From the NCBI GenBank assembly GCA_964035545.1, contig CAXIUT010000230.1, positions 62,001 through 126,000 on the forward strand: a DNA stretch of 64,000 bases, written 5' to 3'. The position numbers and the translations under genes were made by a program. This stretch comes from Bugula neritina. Lineage: Eukaryota > Bryozoa > Gymnolaemata > Cheilostomatida > Bugulidae. Shown piece after piece: positions 47,193 through 62,038 of this stretch (positions within the stretch are counted from its first letter, which is position 1; every line of letters starts with the position of its first letter). The notes beneath the pieces were generated by a model that had not been told where the DNA came from, ran no database searches, and was given only the letters and a program-made list of their open reading frames with translations.

Positions 47193-48572
47193 TGAAATAT
47201 ACTGCAACATACTGAAATACACTTCAACACATTGAAATATACTGCAACATACTGAAATACAGTGCTACATACTGAAATATACTGCAACATACTGCAACAT
47301 AGTGAAATACACTGTAACATACTGAAATACACTGCAACATACTGCAACATACTGAAATACACTGCAACACACTGAAATACACTGCAAAATACTGTAACAC
47401 ACTGAAATATACTGCAATACACTGCAACATACCGCAACATACTAAAATATACTGCAACATACTGAAATACACTGCAAAATACTGAAATACACTTTAACAT
47501 ACTGAAATATACTGCAACATACTGAAATACACTGCTACATACTGAAATATACTGCAACACACTGCAACATACTGCAACATACTAAAATACACTGTAACAT
47601 ATTGAAATACACTGCAACACATTGAAATATACTGCAAAATACTGAAATACACTGCTACATACTGAAGTATACTGCGACACACTGCAACATACTGCAACAT
47701 ACTAAAATATACTGCAACATACTGAAATACACTGCTAAATACTGAAATACACTGTAACATACTGAAACACACTGCAAAATACTACAACATATTGAAATAC
47801 ACTGCAATACATTGAAATATACTGCAACATACCTAAATATACGGTAATATACTGAAATATACTGTAACACATTGAAAAATACTACAAAATACTGAAATAC
47901 ACTGCAACATACTACAACATACTGAAATACGCTGTAATACATTGAAATACACTGCAACACCTTGAAATATACTGTAACTCGCTGAAACATACTGTAACTC
48001 ACTGAAATATAGTGTAATATATGGAAATGTACTGTAAAATACTGGAATATACTGTAACACACTGAAATATACTGCAACATACTGAAATACACTGTAACAT
48101 AATGAATTATACTGCAACATCCTGCAACATACTGAAATACACTGTAACATACTGAAATACACTGCAACACACTGCAACATACTGCAACATACTAAAATAT
48201 ACTGCAACATACTGAAATACACTGCAAAATACTGAAATACACTGTAACACACTGAAATATACTGCAACATACTGCAACATACTAAAATATGCTGCAACAT
48301 ACTGAAATACACTGCAAAATACTGAAATACACTATAACATACTGAAATATACTGCAATACACTGCAACATACCGCAACATGCTAAAATATACTGCAACAT
48401 ACTGAAATACACCGCAAAATACTGAAATACACTGTAACATACTGAAATATACTGCAACATACTGAAATACACTGCTACATACTGAAATATACTGCAACAC
48501 ACTGCAACATACTGCAACATACTAAAATACACTGCAACATAATGAAATACACTGCAACACATTGAAATATAC

Positions 48573-48586
48573 TGCATGCAAAATAC
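48573..48586. repeat. 14-bp variant unit, ATGCAAAA form
   Basis: Counterpart of 18579 (offset 29994). Confidence 0.95.
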
Positions 48587-51500
48587 TGAAATACACTGCT
48601 ACATACTGAAATATACTGCAACACACTGCAACATACTGCAACATACTAAAATATACTGCAACATACTGAAATACACTGCAAAATACTGAAATACACTGTA
48701 ACATACTGAAATATACTGCAACACACTGCAACATACTGCAACACACTAAAATACACTGTAACATATTGAAATACACTGCAACACAGTGAAATATACTGCA
48801 ATGTACCGAAATATATGGTGAACTGCTGAAATATACTGTCACACATTGAAAAATACTGCAACATACTGAAGTATACTGTAACATACTGAAATACGCTGTA
48901 GCACACTGAAATACACTGCAACTCACTGAAATATACTGCAACATACTGAAATACACTGTAACATATTGAAAAATACTGCAGCATAGTGCAACATACTGAA
49001 ATACACTGTAACATACTGAAATACACTGCAAAATACTACAACATATTGAAATACACTGCAACACATTGAAATATACTGCAACATACCTAAATATACGGTA
49101 AGATACTGAAATAAACTGTAACACATTGAAAAATACTGCAACATACTGAAAGATACTGCAAGATACTGCAACATACTGAACTACACTGTAACATAATGAA
49201 ACACACTGCAACATACTGTATTATACTGATATGCACTGGAACATATTGAAATACACTGCAACAAATTGAAGTATACTGCAACACACTGAAACATACGGCA
49301 ACATACTGAAATATACTGCAACAGATTGATATATACAGCAACATACTGAAATATACTGCGAAACAATGCAATATACTGTAACATACTGAAATATGCTGTA
49401 GCACACTGAAATACACTGCAACTCACTGAAATATCCCGCAACATCCTGAAATACACTGTAACATATTGAAATATACTGCAACATACTGCAACATACTGAA
49501 ATACACTGGAACATATTGAAATACACTGCAACAAATTGAAGTATACTGCAACACACTGAAACACACTGAAATACACCGCAAAACACCACAACATACTGAA
49601 ACATATTGCAACATACTGAAATACACTACTACATACTGAAATATACTGCAACATACTGCACCATACTGAAATACACTGTAACATACTAGAATACACTGCA
49701 ACATACTACAACATATTGAAATACACTGCAACACATTGAAATATACTGCAACATACCTAAATATACGTTAATATACTGAAATATACTGTAACACATTGAA
49801 AAACACTGCAACATACTGAAATACACTGCAACACACTAAAATACACCGCCAAATACTACAACATACTGAAATGCACTGTAACATATTGAAATACACTGCA
49901 ACACATTGAAATATACTGTAACATACCTAAATATACGGTAATATACCAAAATATACTGTAACACATTTAAAAATACTGCAACATACTGAAATACACTGCA
50001 ACACACTGAAATACACTGCAAAATACTGTAACACACTGAAATATACTGCAATACACTGCAACATACTGCAACATACTAAAATATACTGCAACATACTGAA
50101 ATACACTGCAAAATACTGAAATACACTTTAACATACTGAAATATACTGCAACATACTGAAATACACTGCTACATACTGAAATATACTGCAACACACTGCA
50201 ACATTGTGCAACATACTAAAATACACTGTAACATATTGAAATACACTGCAACACATTGAAATATACTGCAAAATACTGAAATACACTGCTACATACTGAA
50301 ATATACTGCGACACACTGCAACATACTGCAACATACTAAAATATTCTGCAACATACTGAAATACACTGTAACATACTGAAATATACTGCAACATACTGAA
50401 ATACATTGCTACATACTGAAATATACTGCAACACACTGCAACATACTGCAACATACTAAAATATACTGCAACATACTGAAATATACTGCAACATACTAAA
50501 ATACACTGTAACATATTGAAATACACTGCAACACATTGAAATATACTGCAATGTACCGAAATATATGGTAAACTACTGAAATATACTGTCACACATTGAA
50601 AAATACTGCAACATACTGAAATATACTGCGACACATTGCAATATACTGTAACATACTGAAATATGCTGTAGCACACTAAAATACACTGCAACTCACTGAA
50701 ATATACTGCAACATACTGAAATACACTTCAACACATTGAAATATACTGCAACATACTGAAATACAGTGCTACATACTAAAATATACTGCAACATACTGCA
50801 ACATAGTGAAATACACTGTAACATACTGAAATACACTGCAACATACTACAACATACTGAAATACACTGCAACACATTGAAATATACTGTAACATACCTAA
50901 ATATACGGTTATATACCAAAATATACTGTAACACATTTAAAAAAACTGCAACATACTGAAATACACTGCAACACACTGAAATACACTGCAAAATACTGTA
51001 ACACACTGAAATATACTGCAATATACTACAACATATTGAAAGACACTGCAACACATTGAAATATACTGCAACATACCTAAATATACGGTAATATACAGAA
51101 ATATACTGTAACACATTGAAAAACACTGCAACAGACTGAAATACACTGCAACACACTGAAATACACAGCAAAATACTACAACATACTGAAATGCACTGTA
51201 ACATATTGAAATACACTGCAACACATTGAAATATACTGCAATGTGCCGAAATATATGGTAAACTACAGAAATATACTGACACACATCGCAATATACTGTA
51301 ACATACTGAAATATGCTGTAGCACACTGAAATACACTGCAACTCACTGAAATATACTGCAACATACTGAAATACACTGTAACATATTGAAATATACTGCA
51401 ACATACTGCAACATACTGAAATACATTGCAACACACTGAAATACACTGCAAAACACTGTAACACACTGAAATATACTGCAATGTACCGAAATATATGGTG

Positions 51501-53006
51501 AACTACTGAAATATACTGTCACACATTGAAAAATACTGCAACATACTGAAATATACTGCGACACATTGCAATATACTGTAACATACTGACATATGCTGTA
51601 GCACACTGAAATACACTGCAACTCACTGAAATATACTGCAACATACTGAAATACACTTCAACACATTGAAATATACTGCAACATACTGAAATACAGTGCT
51701 ACTTACTGAAATATACTGCAACATACTGCAACATAGTGAAATACACTGTAACATACTGAAATACACTGCAACATACTGCAACATACTGAAATACACTGCA
51801 ACACACTGAAATACACTGCAAAATACTGTAACACACTGAAATATACTGCAATACACTGCAACATACCGCAACATACTAAAATATACTGCAACATACTGAA
51901 ATACACTGCAAAATACTGAAATACACTTTAACATACTGAAATATACTGCAACATACTGAAATACACTGCTACATACTGAAATATACTGCAACACACTGCA
52001 ACATACTGCAACATACTAAAATACACTGTAACATATTGAAATACACTGCAACACATTGAAATATACTGCAAAATACTGAAATACACTGCTACATACTGAA
52101 ATATACTGCGACACACTGCAACATACTGCAACATACTAAAATATACTGCAACATACTGAAATACACTGCTAAATACTGAAATACACTGTAACATACTGAA
52201 ACACACTGCAAAATACTACAACATATTGAAATACACTGCAATACATTGAAATATACTGCAACATACCTAAATATACGGTAATATACTGAAATATACTGTA
52301 ACACATTGAAAAATACTACAAAATACTGAAATACACTACAACATACTACAACATACTGAAATACGCTGTAATACATTGAAATACACTGCAACACCTTGAA
52401 ATATACTGTAACTCGCTGAAACATACTGTAACTCACTGAAATATAGTGTAATATATGGAAATGTACTGTAAAATACTGGAATATACTCTAACACACTGAA
52501 ATATACTGCAACATACTGAAATACACTGTAACATACTGAATTATACTGCAACATCCTGCAACATACTGAAATACACTGTAACATACTGAAATACACTGCA
52601 ACACACTGCAACATACTGCAACATACTAAAATATACTGCAACATACTGAAATACACTGCAAAATACTGAAATACACTGTAACACACTGAAATATACTGCA
52701 ACATACTGCAACATACTAAAATATGCTGCAACATACTGAAATACACTGCAAAATACTGAAATACACTATAACATACTGAAATATACTGCAACACACTGCA
52801 ACATACCGCAACATGCTAAAATATACTGCAACATACTGAAATACACTGCAAAATACTGAAATACACTGTAACATACTGAAATATACTGCAACATACTGAA
52901 ATACACTGCTACATACTGAAATATACTGCAACACACTGCAACATACTGCAACATACTAAAATACACTGCAACATAATGAAATACACTGCAACACATTGAA
53001 ATATAC

Positions 53007-53020
53007 TGCATGCAAAATAC
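53007..53020. repeat. 14-bp variant unit, ATGCAAAA form
   Basis: Counterpart of 23013 (offset 29994), in an HOR copy that is not truncated on its right. Confidence 0.95.
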
Positions 53021-55140
53021 TGAAATACACTGCTACATACTGAAATATACTGCAACACACTGCAACATACTGCAACATACTAAAATATACTGCAACATAC
53101 TGAAATACACTGCAAAATACTGAAATACACTGTAACATACTGAAATATACTGCAACACACTGCAACATACTGCAACATACTAAAATACACTGTAACATAT
53201 TGAAATACACTGCAACACAGTGAAATATACTGCAATGTACCGAAATATATGGTGAACTGCTGAAATATACTGTCACACATTGAAAAATACTGCAACATAC
53301 TGAAATATACTGTAACATACTGAAATACGCTGTAGCACACTGAAATACACTGCAACTCACTGAAATATACTGCAACATACTGAAATACACTGTAACATAA
53401 TGAAAAATACTGCAGCATAGTGCAACATACTGAAATACACTGTAACATACTGAAATACACTGCAAAATACTAAAACATATTGAAATACACTGCAACACAT
53501 TGAAATATACTGCAACATACCTAAATATACGGTAAGATACTGAAATAAACTGTAACACATTGAAAAATACTGCAACATACTGAAAGATACTGCAAGATAC
53601 TGCAACATACTGAACTACACTGTAACATAATGAAACACACTGCAACATACTGTATTATACTGACATGCACTGGAACATATTGAAATACACTGCAACAAAT
53701 TGAAGTATACTGCAACACACTGAAACATACGGCAACATACTGAAATATACTGCAACAGATTGATATATACAGCAACATACTGAAATATACTGCGAAACAA
53801 TGCAATATACTGTAACATACTGAAATATGCTGTAGCACACTGAAATACACTGCAACTCACTGAAATATCCCGCAACATACTGAAATACACTGTAACATAT
53901 TGAAATATACTGCAACATACTGCAACATACTGAAATACACTGGAACATATTGAAATACACTGCAACAAATTGAAGTATACTGCAACACACTGAAACACAC
54001 TGAAATACACCGCAAAACACTACAACATACTGAAACATATTGCAACATACTGAAATACACTACTACATACTGAAATATACTGCAACATACTGCACCATAC
54101 TGAAATACACTGTAACATACTAGAATACACTGCAACATACTACAACATATTGAAATACACTGCAACACATTGAAATATACTGCAACATACCTAAATATAC
54201 GTTAATATACTGAAATATACTGTAACACATTGAAAAACACTGCAACATACTGAAATACACTGCAACACACTAAAATACACCGCCAAATACTACAACATAC
54301 TGAAATGCACTGTAACATATTGAAATACACTGCAAAACATTGAAATATACTGTAACATACCTAAATATACGGTAATATACCAAAATATACTGTAACACAT
54401 TTAAAAATACTGCAACATACTGAAATACACTGCAACACACTGAAATACACTGCAAAATACTGTAACACACTGAAATATACTGCAATACACTGCAACATAC
54501 TGCAACATACTAAAATATACTGCAACATACTGAAATACACTGCAAAATACTGAAATACACTTTAACATACTGAAATATACTGCAACATACTGAAATACAC
54601 TGCTACATACTGAAATATACTGCAACACACTGCAACATTGTGCAACATACTAAAATACACTGTAACATATTGAAATACACTGCAACACATTGAAATATAC
54701 TGCAAAATACTGAAATACACTGCTACATACTGAAATATACTGCGACACACTGCAACATACTGCAACATACTAAAATATTCTGCAACATACTGAAATACAC
54801 TGTAACATACTGAAATATACTGCAACATACTGAAATACATTGCTACATACTGAAATATACTGCAACACACTGCAACATACTGCAACATACTAAAATATAC
54901 TGCAACATACTGAAATATACTGCAACATACTAAAATACACTGTAACATATTGAAATACACTGCAACACATTGAAATATACTGCAATGTACCGAAATATAT
55001 GGTAAACTACTGAAATATACTGTCACACATTGAAAAATACTGCAACATACTGAAATATACTGCGACACATTGCAATATACTGTAACATACTGAAATATGC
55101 TGTAGCACACTGAAATACACTGCAACTCACTGAAATATAC

Positions 55141-55160
55141 TGCAACATACTGAAATACAG
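55141..55160. other. 40-bp deletion point
   Basis: Compared with 50707-50766, four units containing TTCAACACAT are missing before TGAAATACAG, which begins at 55151. The offset to the preceding HOR changes from 4434 to 4394. Confidence 0.85.
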
Positions 55161-55580
55161 TGCTACATACTGAAATATACTGCAACATACTGCAACATAG
55201 TGAAATACACTGTAACATACTGAAATACACTGCAACATACTACAACATACTGAAATACACTGCAACACATTGAAATATACTGTAACATACCTAAATATAC
55301 GGTAATATACCAAAATATACTGTAACACATTTAAAAAAACTGCAACATACTGAAATACACTGCAACACACTGAAATACACTGCAAAATACTGTAACACAC
55401 TGAAATATACTGCAATATACTGAAATACACTGCAAAATACTGAAATACACTTTAACATACTGAAATTTACTGCAACATACTGAAATACACTGCTACATAC
55501 TGAAATATACTGCAACACACTGCAACATACTGCAACATACTAAAATACACTGTAACATATTGAAATACATTGCAACACAT

Positions 55581-56430
55581 TGAAAAATACTACAAAATAC
55601 TGAAATACACTGCAACATACTACAACATACTGAAATACGCTGTAATACATTGAAATACACTGCAACACATTGAAATATACTGTAACGCGCTGAAACAAAC
55701 CGTAACTCACTGAAATATAGTGTAATATACGGAAATGTACTGTAAAATACTGGAATATACTGTAACACACTGAAATATACTGCAACATACTGAAATACAC
55801 TGTAACATACTGAATTATACTGCAACATCCTGCAACATACTGAAATACACTGTAACATACTGAAATACACTGCAACACACTGCAACATACTGCAACATAC
55901 TAAAATATACTGCAACATACTGAAATACACTGCAAAATACTGAAATACACTGTAACACACTGAAATATACTGCAACATACTGAAATACACTGTAACATAC
56001 TGAATTATACTGCAACATCCTGCAACATACTGAAATACACTTTAACATACTGAAATATACTGCAACATACTGAAATACACTGCTACATACTGAAATATAC
56101 TGCAACACACTGCAAAATACTGCAACATACTAAAATATACTGTAACATATTGAAATACACTGCAACACATTGAAATATACTGCAAAATACTGAAATACAC
56201 TGCTACATACTGAAATATACTGTGACACACTGCAACATACTGCAACATACTAAAATATACTGCAACATACTGAAATACACTGCAAAATACTGAAATATAC
56301 TGCAACATACTGAAATACACTGCAAAATACTGAAATACACTGTAACATTCTGAAATATACTGCAACATACTGAAATACACTGCTACATACTGAAATATAC
56401 TGCAACACACTGCAACATACTGCAACATAC
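55581..56430. repeat. 850-bp dispersed repeat, copy 1
   Basis: Aligns with 58045-58894 at offset 2464. It shows several substitutions (TGTAACGCGC near 55681 against TGTAACTCGC near 58145), so it is older than the large duplications. The partner carries on differently after 56430. Confidence 0.7.
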
Positions 56431-56480
56431 TAAAACACACTGTAACATAATGAAATACACTGCAACACATTGAAATATAC

Positions 56481-56494
56481 TGCATGCAAAATAC
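56481..56494. repeat. 14-bp variant unit, ATGCAAAA form
   Basis: The only 14-bp unit in the 55421-59294 mosaic. A nearby unit, TAAAACACAC at 56431, is private to this copy. Confidence 0.95.
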
Positions 56495-58044
56495 TGAAAT
56501 ACACTGCTACATACTGAAATGTACTGCAACACACTGCAACATACTGCAACATACTAAAATATACTGCAACATACTGAAATACACTGCAAAATACTGAAAT
56601 ACACTGTAACATACTGAAATATACTGCAACACACTGCAACATACTGCAACATACTAAAATACACTGTAACATATTGAAATACACTGCAACACAGTGAAAT
56701 ATACTGCAATGTACCGAAATATATGGTGAACTGCTGAAATATACTGTCACACATTGAAAAATACTGCAACATACTGAAATATACTGCGACACATTGCAAT
56801 ATACTGTAACATACTGAAATATGCTGTAGCACACTGAAACACACTGCAACTCACTGAAATATACTGCAACATACTGAAATACACTGTAACATATTGAAAT
56901 ATACTGCAACATACTGAAATACAGTGCTACATACTGAAATATACTGCAACATACTGCAACATACTGAAATACACTGTAACATACTGAAATACACTGCAAC
57001 ATACTACAACATATTGAAAGACACTGCAACACATTGAAATATACTGCAACATACCTAAATATACGGTAATATACAGAAATATACCGTAACACATTGAAAA
57101 ACACTGCAACATACTGAAATACACTGCAACACACTGAAATACACCGCAAAATACTACAACATACTGAAATGCACTCTAACATATTGAAATACACTGCAAC
57201 ACATTGAAATATACTGCAATGTACCGAAATATATGGTAAACTACTGAAATATACTGTCACACATTGAAAAATACTGCAACATACTGAAATATACTGCGAC
57301 ACATTGCAATATACTGTAACATACTGACATATGCTGTAGCACACTGAAATACACTGCAACTCACTGAAATATACTGCAACATACTGAAATACACTTCAAC
57401 ACATTGAAATATACTGCAACATACTGAAATACAGTGCTACATACTGAAATATACTGCAACATACTGCAACATAGTGAAATACACTGTAACATACTGAAAT
57501 ACACTGCAACATACTGCAACATACTGAAATACACTGCAACACACTGAAATACACTGCAAAATACTGTAACACACTGAAATATACTGCAATACACTGCAAC
57601 ATACCGCAACATACTAAAATATACTGCAACATACTGAAATACACTGCAAAATACTGAAATACACTTTAACATACTGAAATATACTGCAACATACTGAAAT
57701 ACGCTGCTACATACTGAAATATACTGCAACACACTGCAACATACTGCAACATACTAAAATACACTGTAACATATTGAAATACACTGCAACACATTGAAAT
57801 ATACTGCAAAATACTGAAATACACTGCTACATACTGAAATATACTGCGACACACTGCAACATACTGCAACATACTAAAATATACTGCAACATACTGAAAT
57901 ACACTGCTAAATACTGAAATACACTGTAACATACTGAAACACACTGCAAAATACTACAACATATTGAAATACACTGCAATACATTGAAATATACTGCAAC
58001 ATACCTAAATATACGGTAATATACTGAAATATACTGTAACACAT

Positions 58045-58894
58045 TGAAAAATACTACAAAATACTGAAATACACTGCAACATACTACAACATACTGAAAT
58101 ACGGTGTAATACATTGAAATACACTGCAACACCTTGAAATATACTGTAACTCGCTGAAACATACTGTAACTCACTGAAATATAGTGTAATATACGGAAAT
58201 GTACTGTAAATTACTGGAATATACTGTAACACACTGAAATATACTGCAACATACTGAAATACACTGTAACATACTGAATTATACTGCAACATCCTGCAAC
58301 ATACTGAAATACACTGTAACATACTGAAATACACTGCAACACACTGCAACATACTGCAACATACTAAAATATACTGCAACATACTGAAATACACTGCAAA
58401 ATACTGAAATACACTGTAACACACTGAAATATACTGCAACATACTGAAATACACTGTAACATACTGAATTATACTGCAACATCCTGCAACATACTGAAAT
58501 ACACTTTAACATACTGAATAATACTGCAACATACTGAAATACACTGCTACATACTGAAATATACTGCAACACACTGCAACATACTGCAACATACTAAAAT
58601 ACACTGTAACATATTGAAATACACTGCAACACATTGAAATATACTGCAAAATACTGAAATACACTGCTACATACTGAAATATACTGCGACACACTGCAAC
58701 ATACTGCAACATACTAAAATATACTTCAACATACTGAAATACACTGCAAAATACTGAAATATACTGCAACATACTGAAATACACTGCAAAATACTGAAAT
58801 ACACTGTAACATTCTGAAATATACTGCAACATACTGAAATACACTGCTACATACTGAAATATACTGCAACACACTGCAACATACTGCAACATAC
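58045..58894. repeat. 850-bp dispersed repeat, copy 2
   Basis: Partner of 55581-56430. It ends where the next unit is TGAAATACAC followed by TGGAACATAT, whereas copy 1 has TAAAACACAC. Confidence 0.7.
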
Positions 58895-59294
58895 TGAAAT
58901 ACACTGGAACATATTGAAATACACTGCAACAAATTGAAGTATACTGCAACACACTGAAACACACTGAAATACACCGCAAAACACTACAACATACTGAAAC
59001 ATATTGCAACATACTGAAATACACTACTACATACTGAAATATACTGCAACATACTGCACCATACTGAAATACACTGTAACATACTAAAATACACTGCAAC
59101 ATACTACAACATATTGAAATACACTGCAACACATTGAAATATACTGCAACATACCTAAATATACGTTAATATACAGAAATATACTGAAACACATTGAAAA
59201 ACACTGCAACATACTGAAATACACTGCAACACACTAAAATACACCGCCAAATACTACAACATACTGAAATGCACTGTAACATATTGAAATACAC

Positions 59295-62038
59295 TGCAAC
59301 ACATTGAAATATACTGTAACATACCTAAATATACGGTAATATACCAAAATATACTGTAACACATTTAAAAATACTGCAACATACTGAAATACACTGCAAC
59401 ACACTGAAATACACTGCAAAATACTGTAACACACTGAAATATACTGCAATACACTGCAACATACTGCAACATACTAAAATATACTGCAACATACTGAAAT
59501 ACACTGCAAAATACTGAAATACACTTTAACATACTGAAATATACTGCAACATACTGAAATACACTGCTACATACTGAAATATACTGCAACATACTGCAAC
59601 ATACTGCAACATACTAAAATACACTGTAACATATTGAAATACACTGCAACACATTGAAATATACTGCAAAATACTGAAATACACTGCTACATACTGAAAT
59701 ATACTGCGACACACTGCAACATACTGCAACATACTAAAATATACTGCAACATACTGAAATACACTGCAAAATACTGAAATACACTGTAACATACTGAAAT
59801 ATACTGCAACATACTGAAATACATTGCTACATACTGAAATATACTGCAACACACTGCAACATACTGCAACATACTAAAATATACTGCAACATACTGAAAT
59901 ATACTGCAACATACTAAAATACACTGTAACATATTGAAATACACTGCAACACATTGAAATATACTGCAATGTACCGAAATATATGGTAAACTACTGAAAT
60001 ATACTGTCACACATTGAAAAATACTGCAACATACTGAAATATACTGCGACACATTGCAATATACTGTAACATACTGAAATATGCTGTAGCACACTGAAAT
60101 ACACTGCAACTCACTGAAATATACTGCAACATACTGAAATACACTTCAACACATTGAAATATACTGCAACATACTGAAATACAGTGCTACATACTGAAAT
60201 ATACTGCAACATACTGCAACATAGTGAAATACACTGTAACATACTGAAATACGCTGCAACATACTACAACATATTGAAATACACTGCAACACATTGAAAT
60301 ATACTGTAATATACCTAAATATACGGTAATATACCAAAATATACTGTAACACATTTAAAAAAACTGCAACATACTGAAATACACTGCAACACACTGAAAT
60401 ACACTGCAAAATACTGTAACACACTGAAATATACTGCAATACACTGCTACATACTGCAACATACTAAAATATACTGCAATATACTGAAATACACTGCAAA
60501 ATACTGAAATACACTTTAACATACTGAAATATACTGCAACATACTGAAATACACTGCTACATACTGAAATATACTGCAACACACTGCAACATACTGCAAC
60601 ATACTAAAATACACTGTAACATATTGAAATACATTGCAACACATTGAAATATACTGCAAAATACTGAAATACACTGCTACATACTGAAATATACTGCGAC
60701 ACACTGCAACATACTGCAACATACTAAAATATACTGCAACATACTGAAATACACTGCTAAATACTGAAATACACTGTAACATACTGAAATACACTGCAAA
60801 ATACTACAACATATTGAAATACACTGCAATACATTGAAATATACTGCAACATACCTAAATATACGGTAATATGCTGAAATATACTGTAACACATTGAAAA
60901 ATACTACAAAATACTGAAATACACTGCAACATACTACAACATACTGAAATACGCTGTAATACATTGAAATACACTGCAACACATTGAAATATACTGTAAC
61001 GCGCTGAAACATACTGTAACTCACTGAAACATAGTGTAATATACGGAAATGTACTGTAAAGTACTGGAATATACTGTAACATACTGAAATATACTGCAAC
61101 ATACTGAAATACACTGTAACATACTGAATTATACTGCAACATCCTGCAACATACTGAAATACACTGTAACATACTGAAATACACTGCAACACACTGCAAC
61201 ATACTGCAACATACTAAAATATACTGCAACATACTGAAATACACTGCAAAATACTGAAATACACTGTAACACACTGAAATATACTGCAACATACTGCAAC
61301 ATACTAAAATATGCTGCAACATACTGAAATACACTGCAAAATACAGAAATACACCATAACATACTGAAATATACTGCAACACACTGCAACATACCGCAAC
61401 ATGGTAAAATATACTGCAACATACTGAAATACACTGCAAAATACTGAAATACACTGTAACATTCTGAAATATACTGCAACATACTGAAATACACTGCTAC
61501 ATACTGAAATATACTGCAACACACTGCAACATACTGCAACATACTAAAATACACTGTAACATAATGAAATACACTGCAACACATTGAAATATACTGCATG
61601 CAAAATACTGAAATACACTGCTACATACTGAAATATACTGCAACACACTGCAACATACTGCAACATACTAAAATACACTGTAACATATTGAAATACACTG
61701 CAACACAGTGAAATATACTGCAATGTACCAAAATATATGGTGAACTGCTGAAATATACTGTCACACATTGAAAAATACTGCAACATACTGAAATATACTG
61801 CGACACATTGCAATATACTGTAACATACTGAAATATGCTGTAGCACACTGAAACACACTGCAACTCACTGAAATATACTGCAACATATTGAAATACACTG
61901 TAACATATTGAAATATACTGCAACATACTGAAATACAGTGCTACATACTGAAATATACTGCAACATACTGCAAAATACTGAAATACACTGTAACATACTG
62001 AAATACACTGCAACATACTACAACATATTGAAAGACAC
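59295..62038. repeat. 2744-bp HOR, copy 1
   Basis: The block beginning with TGCAACACAT at 59295 starts again at 62039. It holds the 14-bp unit at 61595. Distinctive variants such as TGCTACATAC at 60445 and the TATGCTG context near 60870 recur exactly 2744 bp later (63189 and near 63614). Confidence 0.88.
61595..61608. repeat. 14-bp variant unit, ATGCAAAA form
   Basis: The last 14-bp unit. Its counterpart in the second 2744-bp HOR copy would start at 64339, beyond the window. Confidence 0.95.

Larger units (their letters stand above)
44850..50166. repeat. 5347-bp HOR, single downstream copy
   Basis: Matches 14856-20172 at offset 29994 and, equally, 9509-14819 at offset 35341. Only one copy exists here, whereas the upstream homologue has two in tandem. 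It carries 14-bp units at 44980 and 48573 and the 9-bp unit at 47094. A few substitutions are private to it, such as the A in the unit ending ATAATGAATT near 48101. Confidence 0.88.
46594..51026. repeat. 4434-bp HOR, copy 3
   Basis: Counterpart of 16600-21032 at offset 29994. It starts at TACAACATAT; the preceding units differ (TGCAACATAC at 46584, TGCAATATAC at 51017), which fixes the edge. It includes the 9-bp unit at 47094 and the 14-bp unit at 48573. Confidence 0.83.
37142..53585. repeat. Segmental duplication II, short downstream copy
   Basis: Paired with 1701-23591 but with a single 5347-bp HOR and a 100-bp deletion at 44850-44865. Substitutions relative to the partner are sparse. Beyond 53585 it continues as a normal 4434-bp HOR copy, whereas the partner is truncated. 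Confidence 0.88.
51027..55420. repeat. 4434-bp HOR, copy 4 (40-bp deletion)
   Basis: The most complete second copy of this HOR. It follows 46594-51026 at offset 4433 then 4434, but from 55151 the offset becomes 4394 because four units are missing. It ends at 55420, where the preceding copy turns into TACAACATAT and this one continues with TGAAATACAC. Confidence 0.82.
55421..59294. repeat. Mosaic satellite block
   Basis: Short stretches related to several HOR families alternate here and no single offset holds for long. For instance 57361-57944 resembles 11848-12431 at offset 45513, and 58895-59130 resembles 3122-3357. The unit register is still kept and one 14-bp unit (56481) is present. I could not resolve every breakpoint by eye. 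Confidence 0.6.

Noticed and set aside
56430-57359. Minus-strand frame of 309 codons, and hundreds of shorter ones throughout, as protein genes
   Set aside because: They are pure decapeptide repeats from the 10-bp lattice, overlap each other in several frames, start at whichever ATG the repeat offers (CAT in ACAT/CATAC), and end at random variant units. No signal peptide, domain or non-repeat sequence is visible.
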